A stretch of DNA of 64,000 bases from Sycobia sp. Sy_11 (Eukaryota > Arthropoda > Insecta > Hymenoptera > Epichrysomallidae). This document shows positions 26,959-38,345 of this stretch, one piece after another. The stretch covers positions 1,566,501 through 1,630,500 of the forward strand of contig JACCIC010000098.1 of the NCBI GenBank assembly GCA_018907035.1, in the 5' to 3' direction. Both the position numbers and the translations under genes were made by a program. The notes under the pieces are model-generated. The model made no database searches and was not told where the DNA came from. It saw only the letters and a list, made by a program, of their open reading frames with translations. Position 1 is the stretch's first letter, and each line of letters begins with the position of its first letter.

Positions 26959-28411
26959 ATTGATACCAATGTATAATAAGAGTCGATAGAGTATTAATAT
27001 CTTTGATAAGCGAGCGCAAAAACGAAGGTCTGCTCTTAAATTGTACATAATTAAGTTAATTGCAGTTGGCACTGGAAAAACTGCTGTTGTTTGTTTTTTT
27101 TAATACAGCTAGGTTAAAATATCGTAAACATATAGTAAATAAAATAAACAAATAAATAAGTAAGTAAATAATATAAACATACAAATGCAGTAAAAACTGT
27201 TGTTTTTTTTAATACAACGATGTTAAAATCTAGTGAACGTCGGTCAACGCTTCTCGCTTGAACTCCGCGCAGACTCCCTTCTCGACGGATGGCGCGAGCG
27301 TTGCAATAAAAATATAAGCCGAACCATATTTTTTAACCGTCGAAAATTACCCCGTTAAACAATATATGCGGCTTCATTTTTCATTGCCCGATTGCCGAAT
27401 TGCGTCGATGATTCTCTCGTTACGTTTGTGTATGCGCGCGTGTGTGTGCGTGCGTGGGTGTGCGCGCTCGCCTCGAACTTAAATTAGGGCGACGGGTCAG
27501 ATAGCGAGCTGATCGAATTGTCACGCTACGAGTTAGCGCGTAGCTCCTCCCGATATTTATCGAAGACGAACACGTTTTATCGGTCGTTTGTTTTTCTTTT
27601 TTTTTTTTTTTTTTTTTTGGGCGCTTTTATCGCGTCCGAGCCGTCGATCGATTCTTCATCCAAAACGCCAAATTAGCGTGTGAAAAATGCGACGAAAAAA
27701 AATCAAGAAATAAACTTTCGCCTGTCGCCAATTTCTATTATACAATTTCACTCCTTGATTTGATCGTTTCGCATTGTTGTAACGAACGGTGACGTACGAA
27801 TTGTGATCGCCCTCCGTATCGCCGATCGCGCGGCGCGGCTACTCGCCGATGCACCTCGGCGTTGTAAAAATTGCGAATTAATACGTTAAAACGATATCGG
27901 TTCTATCAGCGATTACATAGGCGAATGATAATTTATTGCACGCAAATCGCGACTTTGACGAACATCAGCGAAGTAATAATTTAACGCGATTCGTCACTAC
28001 TGGTGCATTCTATACTCTATGAGAATATACGTAGAGAATTATAAATTACGACATTAAGTAATAGGATGTATATATTATAGTATAATATTTCTATAAACAT
28101 ACTTATATAAAATACAATGTTAAATAAATTTGAAGTTAAATTTTTAGAACATCGTATTAGATTTATAGAAATTTGTAATTTTATACGTTTAGCGATACTT
28201 TTATAACTGCCTTTCAGTAAATTAGAACAGCACAGTATTTACTCCGTAATTATGCACATATATTTATTTTATGAATCATTAAATTCATTTCTCGTGGATT
28301 TAATGCAATAGGATTAATAATGCTTTCAATAAATAAAAAAAATCGTATCAAGCATTACTAATATAAATAATTAAATTATTTATTCAAACTCTAGTTATTG
28401 AATTGATATCA

Positions 28412-28456
<45 letters not shown>

Positions 28457-28899
28457 CAAAAATAAAAATAAAAACAATATTAATTTATTTGTGGATATCT
28501 ATAGATTATACACATATTATATTATATTATATAACAAGTGTTTCGATTATGGAATTTCGAATGTACTGAAATTTATAACATTTTATTTGATTTTATTAAG
28601 AGTTTTGTTGTCAAATAAAATTGTCTAAATCTTTACAAAAAAAAAAAAAATACAAACGTCTATATCCGTTAAAAATTAATAATTCTTCGCCAAATATTTT
28701 TTTTTACAATGAATAATAATATAGAATTTATTATTATTAAACGACATTTTTTTTATTTTTATAAAAATCGAATTATTACATTTGAAAAAAAAAAACTGCT
28801 TTAAGGTTTTTGGCAACCAGAGATCATGAGTTCAAAGAATAAGTTCTTTTTTTAAAGAATTAATTAATTTTATATTTAATCCCTATTCATTATTTTTCA

Positions 28900-28951
<52 letters not shown>

Positions 28952-29048
28952 ATAAACATATGTAAGTGTGTTTGTATATTAAAAATCTACCAGTCATTGC
29001 AATTATAACATTTTACGTTAAATGTTCGCTTTTACGTTAAATGTATAT

Positions 29049-29107
<59 letters not shown>

Positions 29108-29330
29108 CTGCCCGTTTCAGCTAAGAGCGATATAGACTGCCCGCGCCTCGGAAATAAAATTTACGATTTTAATATCATTATCAATGACGATAATGGCATC
29201 AGTTGCAAACGTATAGTTGTGGAACTGTAACCGTTTGAAAATATAATACCGAGTATTATTTATAATAATAGTAATAATATAGTGCGCGTTATAAGAAGCT
29301 CCTAGAATCTTGATAATATTTTATTTTCTA
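25600..29330. other. Gene-free stretch upstream of gene 2
   Basis: AT-rich sequence with TA runs at 25703-25736, 26110-26150, 26907-26956, 28414-28452, 28903-28949 and 29064-29105, and long T or A runs (27599-27617). No coding exon or RNA gene was recognised. Confidence 0.6.
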
Positions 29331-29367
29331 GGTTAAAGCATTGAAAAGCTCGATTTTCTCAATGTTT

Positions 29368-29369
<2 letters not shown>

Positions 29370-29418
<49 letters not shown>

Positions 29419-29478
29419 TATATAAACTACGTCGAGACGAGTCAATCAAGTCTCTCCATTGAACCCCGCCTGTATATT

Positions 29479-29525
<47 letters not shown>
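29370..29525. repeat. Pair of (TA)n runs
   Basis: Runs at 29370-29417 and 29484-29525 separated by about 65 unique bases. Confidence 0.95.
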
Positions 29526-29528
<3 letters not shown>

Positions 29529-30184
29529 CTCTTTTTATTTCTTACAAATTAATTATTCAAGAACGTATATAGAGATTTACCTCGGTGTATAGAATACAGC
29601 CTACTCTTAATTTCTGGCTCTCGCGATCGTTTATAAATCGAGGCTCCTCGAATCGGCAGAACAGTCGCAGGATCGAAGAAGACCAAAACCAAGAAAAACG
29701 CCCAAACGCTCAAATACGAGTGTTAAGGTTGAAGACGAAAACAAAACAAAAAAAAAAAAAAAAAAAAACCACCGCACAAGCGTTCACGAACGATCGCCGC
29801 ACCGCAGCACCCGCGCCGCCAACCGCGCGCACCATGGGGATCGGCCCTGTATTATCCCCGATTCGTGGCCTGCCTACGCGTTAAAACGAAAAAAAAAAAA
29901 CAAAAAACAAAAAATAAAAAAAAAAATAAAAAAATTAAAAAAAAATAATAATAATAACAATCGGCTACTCCCGCGCTGCGGCGCCGATCCACCCGCGGAG
30001 TCCCTGGGATGACGTGCGCGAGTACACTGACGCACTTGATAATACCGCGGAGGTCTCTACGAGCGAGAGCCGAGCGCGCGGGCGCGCGTTATATTCCGCA
30101 TCGGCCGCCTCGTGAATAAAATAAAGCCGCGAGCGCGAGCGCGTGGGGCCATATCGGCTGTATACGTATACGCTATGATACTAC

Positions 30185-30187
<3 letters not shown>

Positions 30188-30248
<61 letters not shown>
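30188..30248. repeat. Compound (TG)n-(TCTG)n microsatellite
   Basis: TG run followed by TCTG tetranucleotide units. Confidence 0.95.
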
Positions 30249-30441
30249 GGTGTGTCTGTATTGGTAATACAGTAGAAGGAGATCGAGCTGTAGCCGACGG
30301 TCGGCGCAATGATTTATAATAAAGAAATCGACGAGGGCACAAATGCGACTCCGATGCAATCACGTATGTATGTAATGCCTTCGTTTCATCGCCTGGAAAA
30401 TAGGCGGAGCTCCGTCGGACGAATGCTCTGTGTGTGTATGG

Positions 30442-30443
<2 letters not shown>

Positions 30444-30477
<34 letters not shown>
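30444..30477. repeat. (TA)n microsatellite
   Basis: TA run of about 34 bases inside the CpG-rich block. Confidence 0.9.
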
Positions 30478-30485
<8 letters not shown>

Positions 30486-30893
30486 TTAGTTATATATGCA
30501 TATACTACATGTGTTAATCCCTCCGGAGCGATGTGCAGTTGCGCGAGCGGAAGCCAAGAAGCACCATTTCGTATATATGCTACTTTCGGTCGTTTGGGCA
30601 ATTATTATCATTATATGTATGTATGCGTATATATATATATATACATATGCACACATAAGTACGTATATTCGGCTTACGCCGGGCGCGTAAACTGCGCGCT
30701 CAAAAGCTGCGGTAATCGCGCGAGCGACCGAGCGACTCCGTTTCGAAAAGCGGGGCCGTTTAGATTTTGTTTTTAGGACCTAAATGTCTATAGATATACG
30801 TAAATCTACGTAAACGCATAGCATGTTTTCGGTTAAGTAATGCCCCGAAGAAAGCTCGTTTATATTCGGGGCTCCCTCTCCCTCCCTCCCTCA

Positions 30894-30895
<2 letters not shown>

Positions 30896-30959
<64 letters not shown>
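30896..30959. repeat. (CT)n microsatellite
   Basis: CT run of about 64 bases, one of the two longest in the window. Confidence 0.95.
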
Positions 30960-30962
<3 letters not shown>

Positions 30963-31212
30963 CTATCTCTCGGTCAGGTATCTCGGTTTCGGGAAAATTC
31001 ATTCGCGCTCGGGCGCGACGTTACGTAAGTCCTATTATCGAAGGAAAAATATTTTCTCTTTACGATTGTCGGCCCGCGGTACTGGGCTATTTCGCCCCCC
31101 CCCAACCCCTTCCCTCGCTGGAATTTTTATAAGAATGATATACATAAACACAAATTGGTGGAAATTTCGGAGGCGGAACTATGTAGCCGGCTGTACGTTA
31201 GATCGGCATCGC

Positions 31213-31262
<50 letters not shown>
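31213..31262. repeat. (TA)n microsatellite
   Basis: TA run of about 50 bases, followed by a second short TA stretch to 31281. Confidence 0.95.
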
Positions 31263-31265
<3 letters not shown>

Positions 31266-31460
31266 GTATATATATATATATGTATACAGTGGAGTTCATA
31301 AACTTTAACGACCCCCCGACTACAGTGTCGAAGCTAATAATGCGATTTCACACGCATACTTGCCTTATATCTTATAAAGTGACGAATTAGTAAATTCAAA
31401 GTGTCTCGGACAGTTGCTTTTAATTAGCGTTTGGAAGAAGAAAATTTTGTTTTTTTTTTT

Positions 31461-31980
31461 AATTAACCATTATTACTTCTAATCGGTATAATGAGCGAGA
31501 AATGGAAATCGTCGTTACTTTTACATTCGGCATTCGGTGTAAAATTAAAAATTAAACGATTAATTTTAATAAATTCGTAATACCTAAAAATTGTATCTCA
31601 CCATTACTTTCAATCAGTAGCCGAGGAAAGAATTTAAATTCATTCTTTACATTTCATTCTCAATTCCCGTAAAATTTACGTTAATAAATTCACAGTTCGT
31701 GAAAATTTAATTTAACAATTGCTTTTAATTGGTAATGAGACGGAAATTTGAATCACCGTTATTTTTACGACGGCTAAAAGTTTTAATCAGGCGTCGTACT
31801 TGTAATGAATAATGGAAGGCAATTTCAAATTGACCATTACTTTTAGTAAGGGTCAAAAGATCATTTTAATTAACTTTAGTAATCATATTACTTCCAAGTA
31901 ATAATGGAAGGCAATTATAATTAATTATAATTTAGTAATGAAAGAAAAGTTTCCTTCACCGTTACTTTTTATTCATAATT
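31461..31980. repeat. Dispersed imperfect-palindrome motif (ATTACTTTTAATCRGTAAT type)
   Basis: The word ACCATTACTTCTAATCGGTA and variants recur at about 31467, 31602, 31712, 31838, 31888 and 31960, mostly as short palindromes, separated by 50-135 bases of unrelated sequence. Degenerate and without coding potential. Confidence 0.45.
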
Positions 31981-32296
31981 ATCTCTAAAATTTAATTAAT
32001 CATTACATAATTAATTCGTAATTGCTCGAAAATACATTTTATTGTTCAAACTCGTATTAATGCAATTAAAATAATGCAATTTCAGAAATTTCTAAAGCAC
32101 CGCAAGTAAGAAATAAATCGCTGATTAAAATTCATTTCAATCATAAATAAAAAAAAAATTATTAATTCGAGTTTTTGTCAATTTCCGATTATATGAATAT
32201 TTGACAATCGAATTTATTATGAATTGAAGCTCATAGCATAATTTTAAGTACGTGATTTCATTGTCGTGATATCTTATTCCCATGTTTGTGAACTAC

Positions 32297-32299
<3 letters not shown>

Positions 32300-32350
<51 letters not shown>
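32300..32350. repeat. (TA)n microsatellite
   Basis: TA run of about 51 bases. Confidence 0.95.
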
Positions 32351-32353
<3 letters not shown>

Positions 32354-33061
32354 ATCGAATATAAATTATTTTTCGGCTTTTATCTTTGACACTGCGACAC
32401 CGCGATGACCTTTCAAAAAGTCGAAACTTCCAATAACTGGATGACTTAATTCAAACTGAAAGTTACAAGATGTGAAATAGTTTGTCGATCGTCTTAATGC
32501 ACACGCGCACAAACACAGCCGTATAATGAAAAACCATTCTTCGGAATCACTGATTTTTAGAAACGTCGTTACGTCAGAATTAGAAATTTAGTTCCTTTTC
32601 AATTGTAATGTAACGTTTACCTAATGAGCGAGAAAATGCGTACCAATTTTTGTTCAATCTTTCATTTTCGTGCAATACTTCAAATATGAAAAAATCTAAA
32701 ATTTCAAAAAACACTTGGAAAGCCAAGTACATATTTCGAATATTTAATTCGAATGAAGAACCAGACGGATATTCCATTATTTGAATAATAAAAACTTGGG
32801 AATATTTATCATTCTCGATGCATTCGGCTCGTTTACAATTCGTACAAGAATTTCGCCTTCTTTTTAACAAAACAGTCGAATAAACTTAATGCCTGCCGAT
32901 GCGCGAACGTCTTTATAAAACTTTAATAAATAAATAAATCGTCGGGATTGTAAACACGCGACTTCGTGACGATTTCCGCCGATATATTTATTTATCGTAA
33001 TAAACTGGCTTGTACAAACAATGTCATATATTACAAGATCAAATATAACATTAATTTAATG

Positions 33062-33412
33062 ACAATATATTAAATTAATAAATATTTTTATCGGTCGTAC
33101 AGTCCTTATAATATAATATATAATATATTATATATAATTATAATATATAATATATATTATAATATACATAATATATAATATATTATAATATACATAATAT
33201 ATAATATATCATCATTTATTTTTATTTTTAATTTTTAATTTTTGTTATAATTTATTGTAGTAATAAGTTTTAATTCTGTTCCTACGGGGGTAAATATAAA
33301 CAAGGAATGTCATTATTTTATTTAATATATTATATTATAAAGACTGTAAGACCGATAAAAATATTTATTAATTTAATTCAGAACAGTCGACATAAGTACA
33401 ATTTTTAATTCT
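33062..33412. mobile_element. Foldback family copy 2, internally collapsed
   Basis: The left end (33062-33115) and an almost complete right arm (about 33213-33385) match copy 1, including GTAAGACCGATAAAAATA. The inner half is replaced by a palindromic AT block (33115-33212). The right side keeps an outer segment ending in GACATAAGTACAATTTTTAA, whose complement begins copy 1; this shows that the terminal repeat extends beyond the arms seen in copy 1. Confidence 0.7.
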
Positions 33413-33991
33413 AATTAATGACGATATAAATTTAAGTTTTTGTTTTTTATTGTTTTTTTTTTTAATCTAAAATTATAATTTTACTGCGTTTGGAACAAAA
33501 CCAATTGGAGATTTCAGTCGAAATGTAATAGCGCGGCGTATATGACGTTTTTAATGCCCTATACATCCAGCTGTTATTTTTGTTTTTCTTCTTTTTTACA
33601 AAGTACAAATTATTGCTCGGCGCGTAATTTGAAGCATTGACGGATATTGAATTGTGAGCTTGAGCGCGCGACCGAGCTACGACTCCAGGCACCTTTTCAA
33701 TTATACAAATTTTTTCGAACTTTTAGCTCCAGGTTATTTTTAATCCGCGCAAGATTTAAATTTTCGTCACTGGAGACGTGGGTTTGTCGCGTGTTTTAAA
33801 AATATCTTCAAGGAGCAGTAGGCTAAAGTCATAGAAATGGCACGAAGTGCAGCGACGCATTGCTGCAGATGAATATATTGCCTCGACTATTTTGCTTTGA
33901 GACAAATTTAGCCAGCGTTCGTTAGAAATGCTTTATCGGACTTTAAGTTAACATCCAAAAGAACCAGAAGGAAAAGTGAAAAATCGTTGTA

Positions 33992-33995
<4 letters not shown>

Positions 33996-34024
<29 letters not shown>
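33996..34024. repeat. Poly-A tract
   Basis: About 29 A residues in a row. Confidence 0.9.
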
Positions 34025-34027
<3 letters not shown>

Positions 34028-34065
34028 ATATTTTCATGCGAGTTTTCTTACCAGAGAACTGTAGT

Positions 34066-34069
<4 letters not shown>

Positions 34070-34121
<52 letters not shown>
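34070..34121. repeat. (TA)n microsatellite
   Basis: TA run of about 52 bases. Confidence 0.95.
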
Positions 34122-34123
<2 letters not shown>

Positions 34124-34361
34124 AATTCGCAACCGTCTCTTGCTGACCCAGTCGGCGCGCACCTATTAGCTGCCGCTCAGACGTGCTCTTAATTTTATAA
34201 TTTCCTCGACTCCGTTGAATTCGCCGCGCTTGATATCGCGCCGACGATTATTTTATATATGGGAAGCTGAAAAATATCGCGCTCCGTTGTCATCTTTGTC
34301 TTTCAGCATTGTACTTACGACAGTTCTTCTATATCACGATTCGACGGTACCAGATTATACG

Positions 34362-34607
34362 CATGGGAAAAAAATGTCTGCTATCAAGTAAATATGTTCG
34401 TGTGTTGCGCCAAGTAAATCATATCCTGAAATTGAGAAAGTATCTTCTTAAGTGAAGGAAGTATTTAGTTAATGAAAGATGAGTCCACTTAAGTCAAACC
34501 ACGTAGTCTTAAATCTAGTGAATATTTTTTTAATTTAAGAAAATGATTTACTTGGTACAAAACAAGTACAAATAATTACTTGATATCAGAAAATTTTTTT
34601 GTCAGTG
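34362..34607. mobile_element. Second foldback family, about 246 bp
   Basis: Imperfect inverted repeat. The left arm (34362-34424) contains AAAAAAATGTCTG, ATCAAGTAAATA and CCAAGTAAATCAT; the right arm (about 34540-34607) carries ATGATTTACTTGG, TTACTTGAT and CAGAAAATTTTTTTG in mirror order. The inner part also pairs loosely. No coding content. Unrelated to the foldback family of copy 1. Confidence 0.6.
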
Positions 34608-34787
34608 ACAGATAAATTCAAAAGAATTCAGCAAAATTATATTAATTGATTAATTAATTAGTTTTTGACGTCTTTTAATTATTGAGATTAATACTTGATT
34701 ACTCAGATCACTCAATAAACATATTGATAGATAAATGTAATTAAATTTTATAGATTGTACAAGAAGCAATTATGAGGATTCGTATAT

Positions 34788-34818
34788 GCATGGAAAAAAA
34801 ATGTTCCAAGGTAAATGT
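34788..34818. repeat. Possible end fragment of the 246-bp foldback family
   Basis: GCATGGAAAAAAAATGTTCC then AAGGTAAATGTC resembles the left end of the element at 34362 in the same orientation. Short, so it could be chance. Confidence 0.3.
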
Positions 34819-35226
34819 CAAAGAAGAAGAAAGAAAGCTTATTAATTAATAATAATGAAAAGTTTAATGAAAAAATTCCAAAGAAAAAAGAAGATTTAAT
34901 CTTTTATATTTATAATTAATGACTGTTTTTCTTTTTCAGGTATGCGAATCACACACCAAATATCGAGAGTTTTTTTTTATTATTACCTTCATTAGGCCAA
35001 ATAGGCCGTTCGTGATTTAATGCTAATTAATTGTAAATGAAAAATCTAAAAATTTCTTAACGTAACAAAAACAATTGTAGCTTATTCTACAATGAATCAT
35101 ATATGGTACGATTATTATATCCAAGATGCAATAGTTTTTATTTTACAACAACATTTTTTTGTGCACTGACAAGCGCGCGTGCGTGCACGCACACACAGGC
35201 GCGCACAAGCATACATATATTTACAT

Positions 35227-35234
<8 letters not shown>

Positions 35235-35280
<46 letters not shown>
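35235..35280. repeat. (TA)n microsatellite
   Basis: TA run of about 46 bases, preceded by an alternating GCGC/ACAC stretch (35172-35212). Confidence 0.95.
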
Positions 35281-35287
<7 letters not shown>

Positions 35288-35299
35288 CAGAAATTTGAA

Positions 35300-37540
35300 T
35301 AATTTCTTCTTGAATAATTCAAATCTTATCGCATGATGCATAAATACGCTTTACTCGAGGATTTACCTTTAAGCTAGATTATTTAGTTAAAATTTATTAT
35401 TATGATTATTAGTACTAAATATAGTAATATGATTTTTAAGTAAAAACGAACTAACTTACAACAACAGTGAGTAATGATTCGCAAATAATTTAAATTAAAA
35501 CGATAACTTACTCTAGTATTTGACTTTAATATTTTTAATAATCGTTGTATAGAATTATTGCATGTAAATTAATCACAGTAACCAGTCTTAGAATATCTTT
35601 GTAGACTAATTAATTTTTTTTTTGTCGAATTAAGAAAAAAAATATACGCTACGTGTAAGAAACTATTGGATTTGAATAACGCCAACTATTTTAACCCGAT
35701 TGCGAATGAGCTGAGATTAACATTAGAGCACTAATGTGTGTTAAGGAATTATATGAAATTTCTCTACATTTAATTTGCGCACCCTTTAACTTTATATAGA
35801 ATAATATTTTTTATTGTCAAAAGTACCGATTTTTAAAGCTTTCATATATCACATCTGGTCAGCGCTTTTAAATAAAATAGCATTATAGGTACGGACTGTA
35901 AGATATCTCTGGATTGCAAAAAAGAAAAAAAAAAGAAAAACAGAAAAAAAATCCTATATTTCAACGTGTAGTTGTACATTGATAACATGTAAATGTGTAT
36001 ATCTTCTATATAAAAGACACAAATTCATGGTCTGAAAATTTTTAGGATAGAAACTATTAGAGCTTTTCGTGAAACGTGGAAAACATTTTCATGTCTGTTC
36101 ATGCCCCGATAATTAAATTAATTAATTTATTCATTTGCTCAAAAACATTTGTCTTATTTTTTTTTTTAATTAATGTACAAATAATATGAATTAAGTTTTA
36201 AATTTATGAAAATCTATTGTGTATTTGTCGCCCTAGCACCGTCTTCCGATGGGCTCATAGGTAAGACGGCAGATGCAGCCATTCTTAGGCATGCTAGAAA
36301 AAAAGTTAATTAATCGAACTTATTCCATGAAAGCTAGAATTTCACTTGTGAGAATAAATACAATGAAAAGAGTAACACATAAGCGCATTGACTATAATCT
36401 TTATACGCGGATAATTTCAATGCGACGCTCTTTCTTTAATCGCCGGATCTATGAATAATTTTCGATAGATCAAAGATTTATATCCTTGTGTGCGTGCAAA
36501 AATGGTAAACCAGCCAACCTTTCACGAATCATAGTTGATCTAAGCGACGACTTGAGTTTTTTTTTTTTTTTTTTTTTTGTTAACGAAGAAAACGATCGCT
36601 CTAGACTCACATTCGATATTCTTAGAGTATAAAAAATTCGCTGAAAAAAAAATGAATATATAAATATAATTAAGTGGATTGCGATAGTTCAATAACGATG
36701 TGGTAATAATGAATGAAATATTATCTCTGTTACCGGGTGATGATATCCCATTTTTTGAGTTCTTGCTCAATTGATTTGTCAGTATTTGTCAACAGTTGTG
36801 TCTAGGATCTGTCATCGGTTTCCTATGAACAAATATCTGAATTTCATTAAATTAATGCCTGGATGATTTGGTATCAAAAACAAAAGTAAGTAAAAAAAAT
36901 ATTCGTATATACTCTTACACGTTCATATTTTCCTATACATTTGAGATTTTATAGTGTATAAATTTCGCCATTTTTTTTCTTAATCATTACTATTTTTGGC
37001 ACTGAAAATATTGTTTTGTAGATTTATTTAAATGTTTTTTGAATTAAATAAATGGTTTATCTATGTGCCATTACTTAAATTTTTATTAAATTACAGTAAA
37101 TATTCTTTTGAATAAAAACGAAAAACTGTTTATGTAACTTCGTGTAAATTTGTAAAAACCTTCTTCCCCCCCCCTCCCTGAATCCGCCCTTAGTAAACGA
37201 AATCGCTAGGTGAAATATTTGTTCGCATTCGTTTAAATCAGTTTCACAATTTTAAAATAATTCTGATCGTAGATGAAAATATTTTAATAAAATAAATATT
37301 ACATTAGATACATAATTTCTAAATCATAGTTTAATGATGCATTAAGTCATCCAAGGCTTGATACGTTTAAGTAATAATCTGAAGGCCATTTTATACGTAT
37401 CCATATACGTATCCATGTCATTCGTAAACGCTTCATTTCCTTAACTTTCGCCCATAAAAAAATACTAATATTTTTTTCTGGATTTTTTTTTTTTTTTTTT
37501 GAAGAAAATTTTAATGAAATTGTGTAATTTAAGGGGCCAA
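35300..37540. other. AT-rich sequence, no gene seen
   Basis: No splice-flanked conserved exon, RNA gene or clear repeat was recognised, apart from T runs at 36558-36578 and 37485-37500. Confidence 0.55.
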
Positions 37541-37549
37541 GTAGATACA

Positions 37550-37790
37550 TGGATTCGGTGAAATTGGATGGTGGGAGCAGTTACGTTCTTCTTTGCTAAC
37601 AGTAGTATATTCGTACTTTTTTTTAGTAATAGTTTTTTTTATTCGAGATTGTACGGTAGTTATTATAAACAAAGACAATCCAAACTGCCATGATCTATTT
37701 CTAATTGTATTATTTTAAAAGGACTGTAAAGATGCATAAAAATATTTGTTAGGATTATTTTTAATTCGTTCGACACAGATTTGGTAAGTT
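37550..37790. mobile_element. Decayed half copy of the first foldback family (copy 5)
   Basis: Follows the right-arm order of copy 1: GGTGAA, then GGATGGTGGGAGCAGTTACG, then TATAAACAAAGACAATCC, then AAGGACTGTAAAGATGCATAA, then ATATTTGTTAGG. The spacing is preserved although many bases differ. The left arm was not found. Confidence 0.5.
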
Positions 37791-38345
37791 AATTTCGATC
37801 TAAAAACACCTATTACAGATCTTCACAAATTAAAAAATCGCGTGAATTGAACGGATTCCAGCTCCAATTTATAAAATTCCTATAACTTTTTTAAAGTACT
37901 CGTGTATTGAGTATTCTTTCTGATATAATAACAAAACAAAAATTAGTCAAACAAAGAATCAAAGAATCTTTTAAATTATCTTCTTAAATCTCTTAAATCT
38001 TCTTGAATCTTTTAAAAGAAAGAAACAAAGAATCTTTTAATATAGAATCATGAAAATCAGTCTATATATACAATGAGTGTAATAAAGAATGTTTATTTTA
38101 TATGACATTATTTGAACGATCTCGAAAATATTTTTTTTTAATAGTACAAAAGTAGACGATTTTTTCGTATAATATTACATAAACAATATACAGTTCGTTA
38201 TATAAACTTAACCTACGAAATTTTTAAAATTTTAAACTGTTATAATTTCTTTAACAGATACGTAATTTACCATATGAAGCTAATATAGAGAGCATTTTAC
38301 TAAATCCGCCATGAATCGATAAATTTTTTCAGTAGGTAAATAATA

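Larger units (their letters stand above)
29780..31030. other. CpG-rich block with microsatellites, possible promoter or 5' exon region
   Basis: Dense CpG (many CGCGCG words) against an AT-rich background, interrupted by A-rich sequence near 29890-29960. A good plus-strand donor (GTAAGT at about 31025) lies at its right edge. No reading frame looks conserved. It could be the promoter and first exon of a gene or non-coding RNA not otherwise visible; this is inference. Confidence 0.35.
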
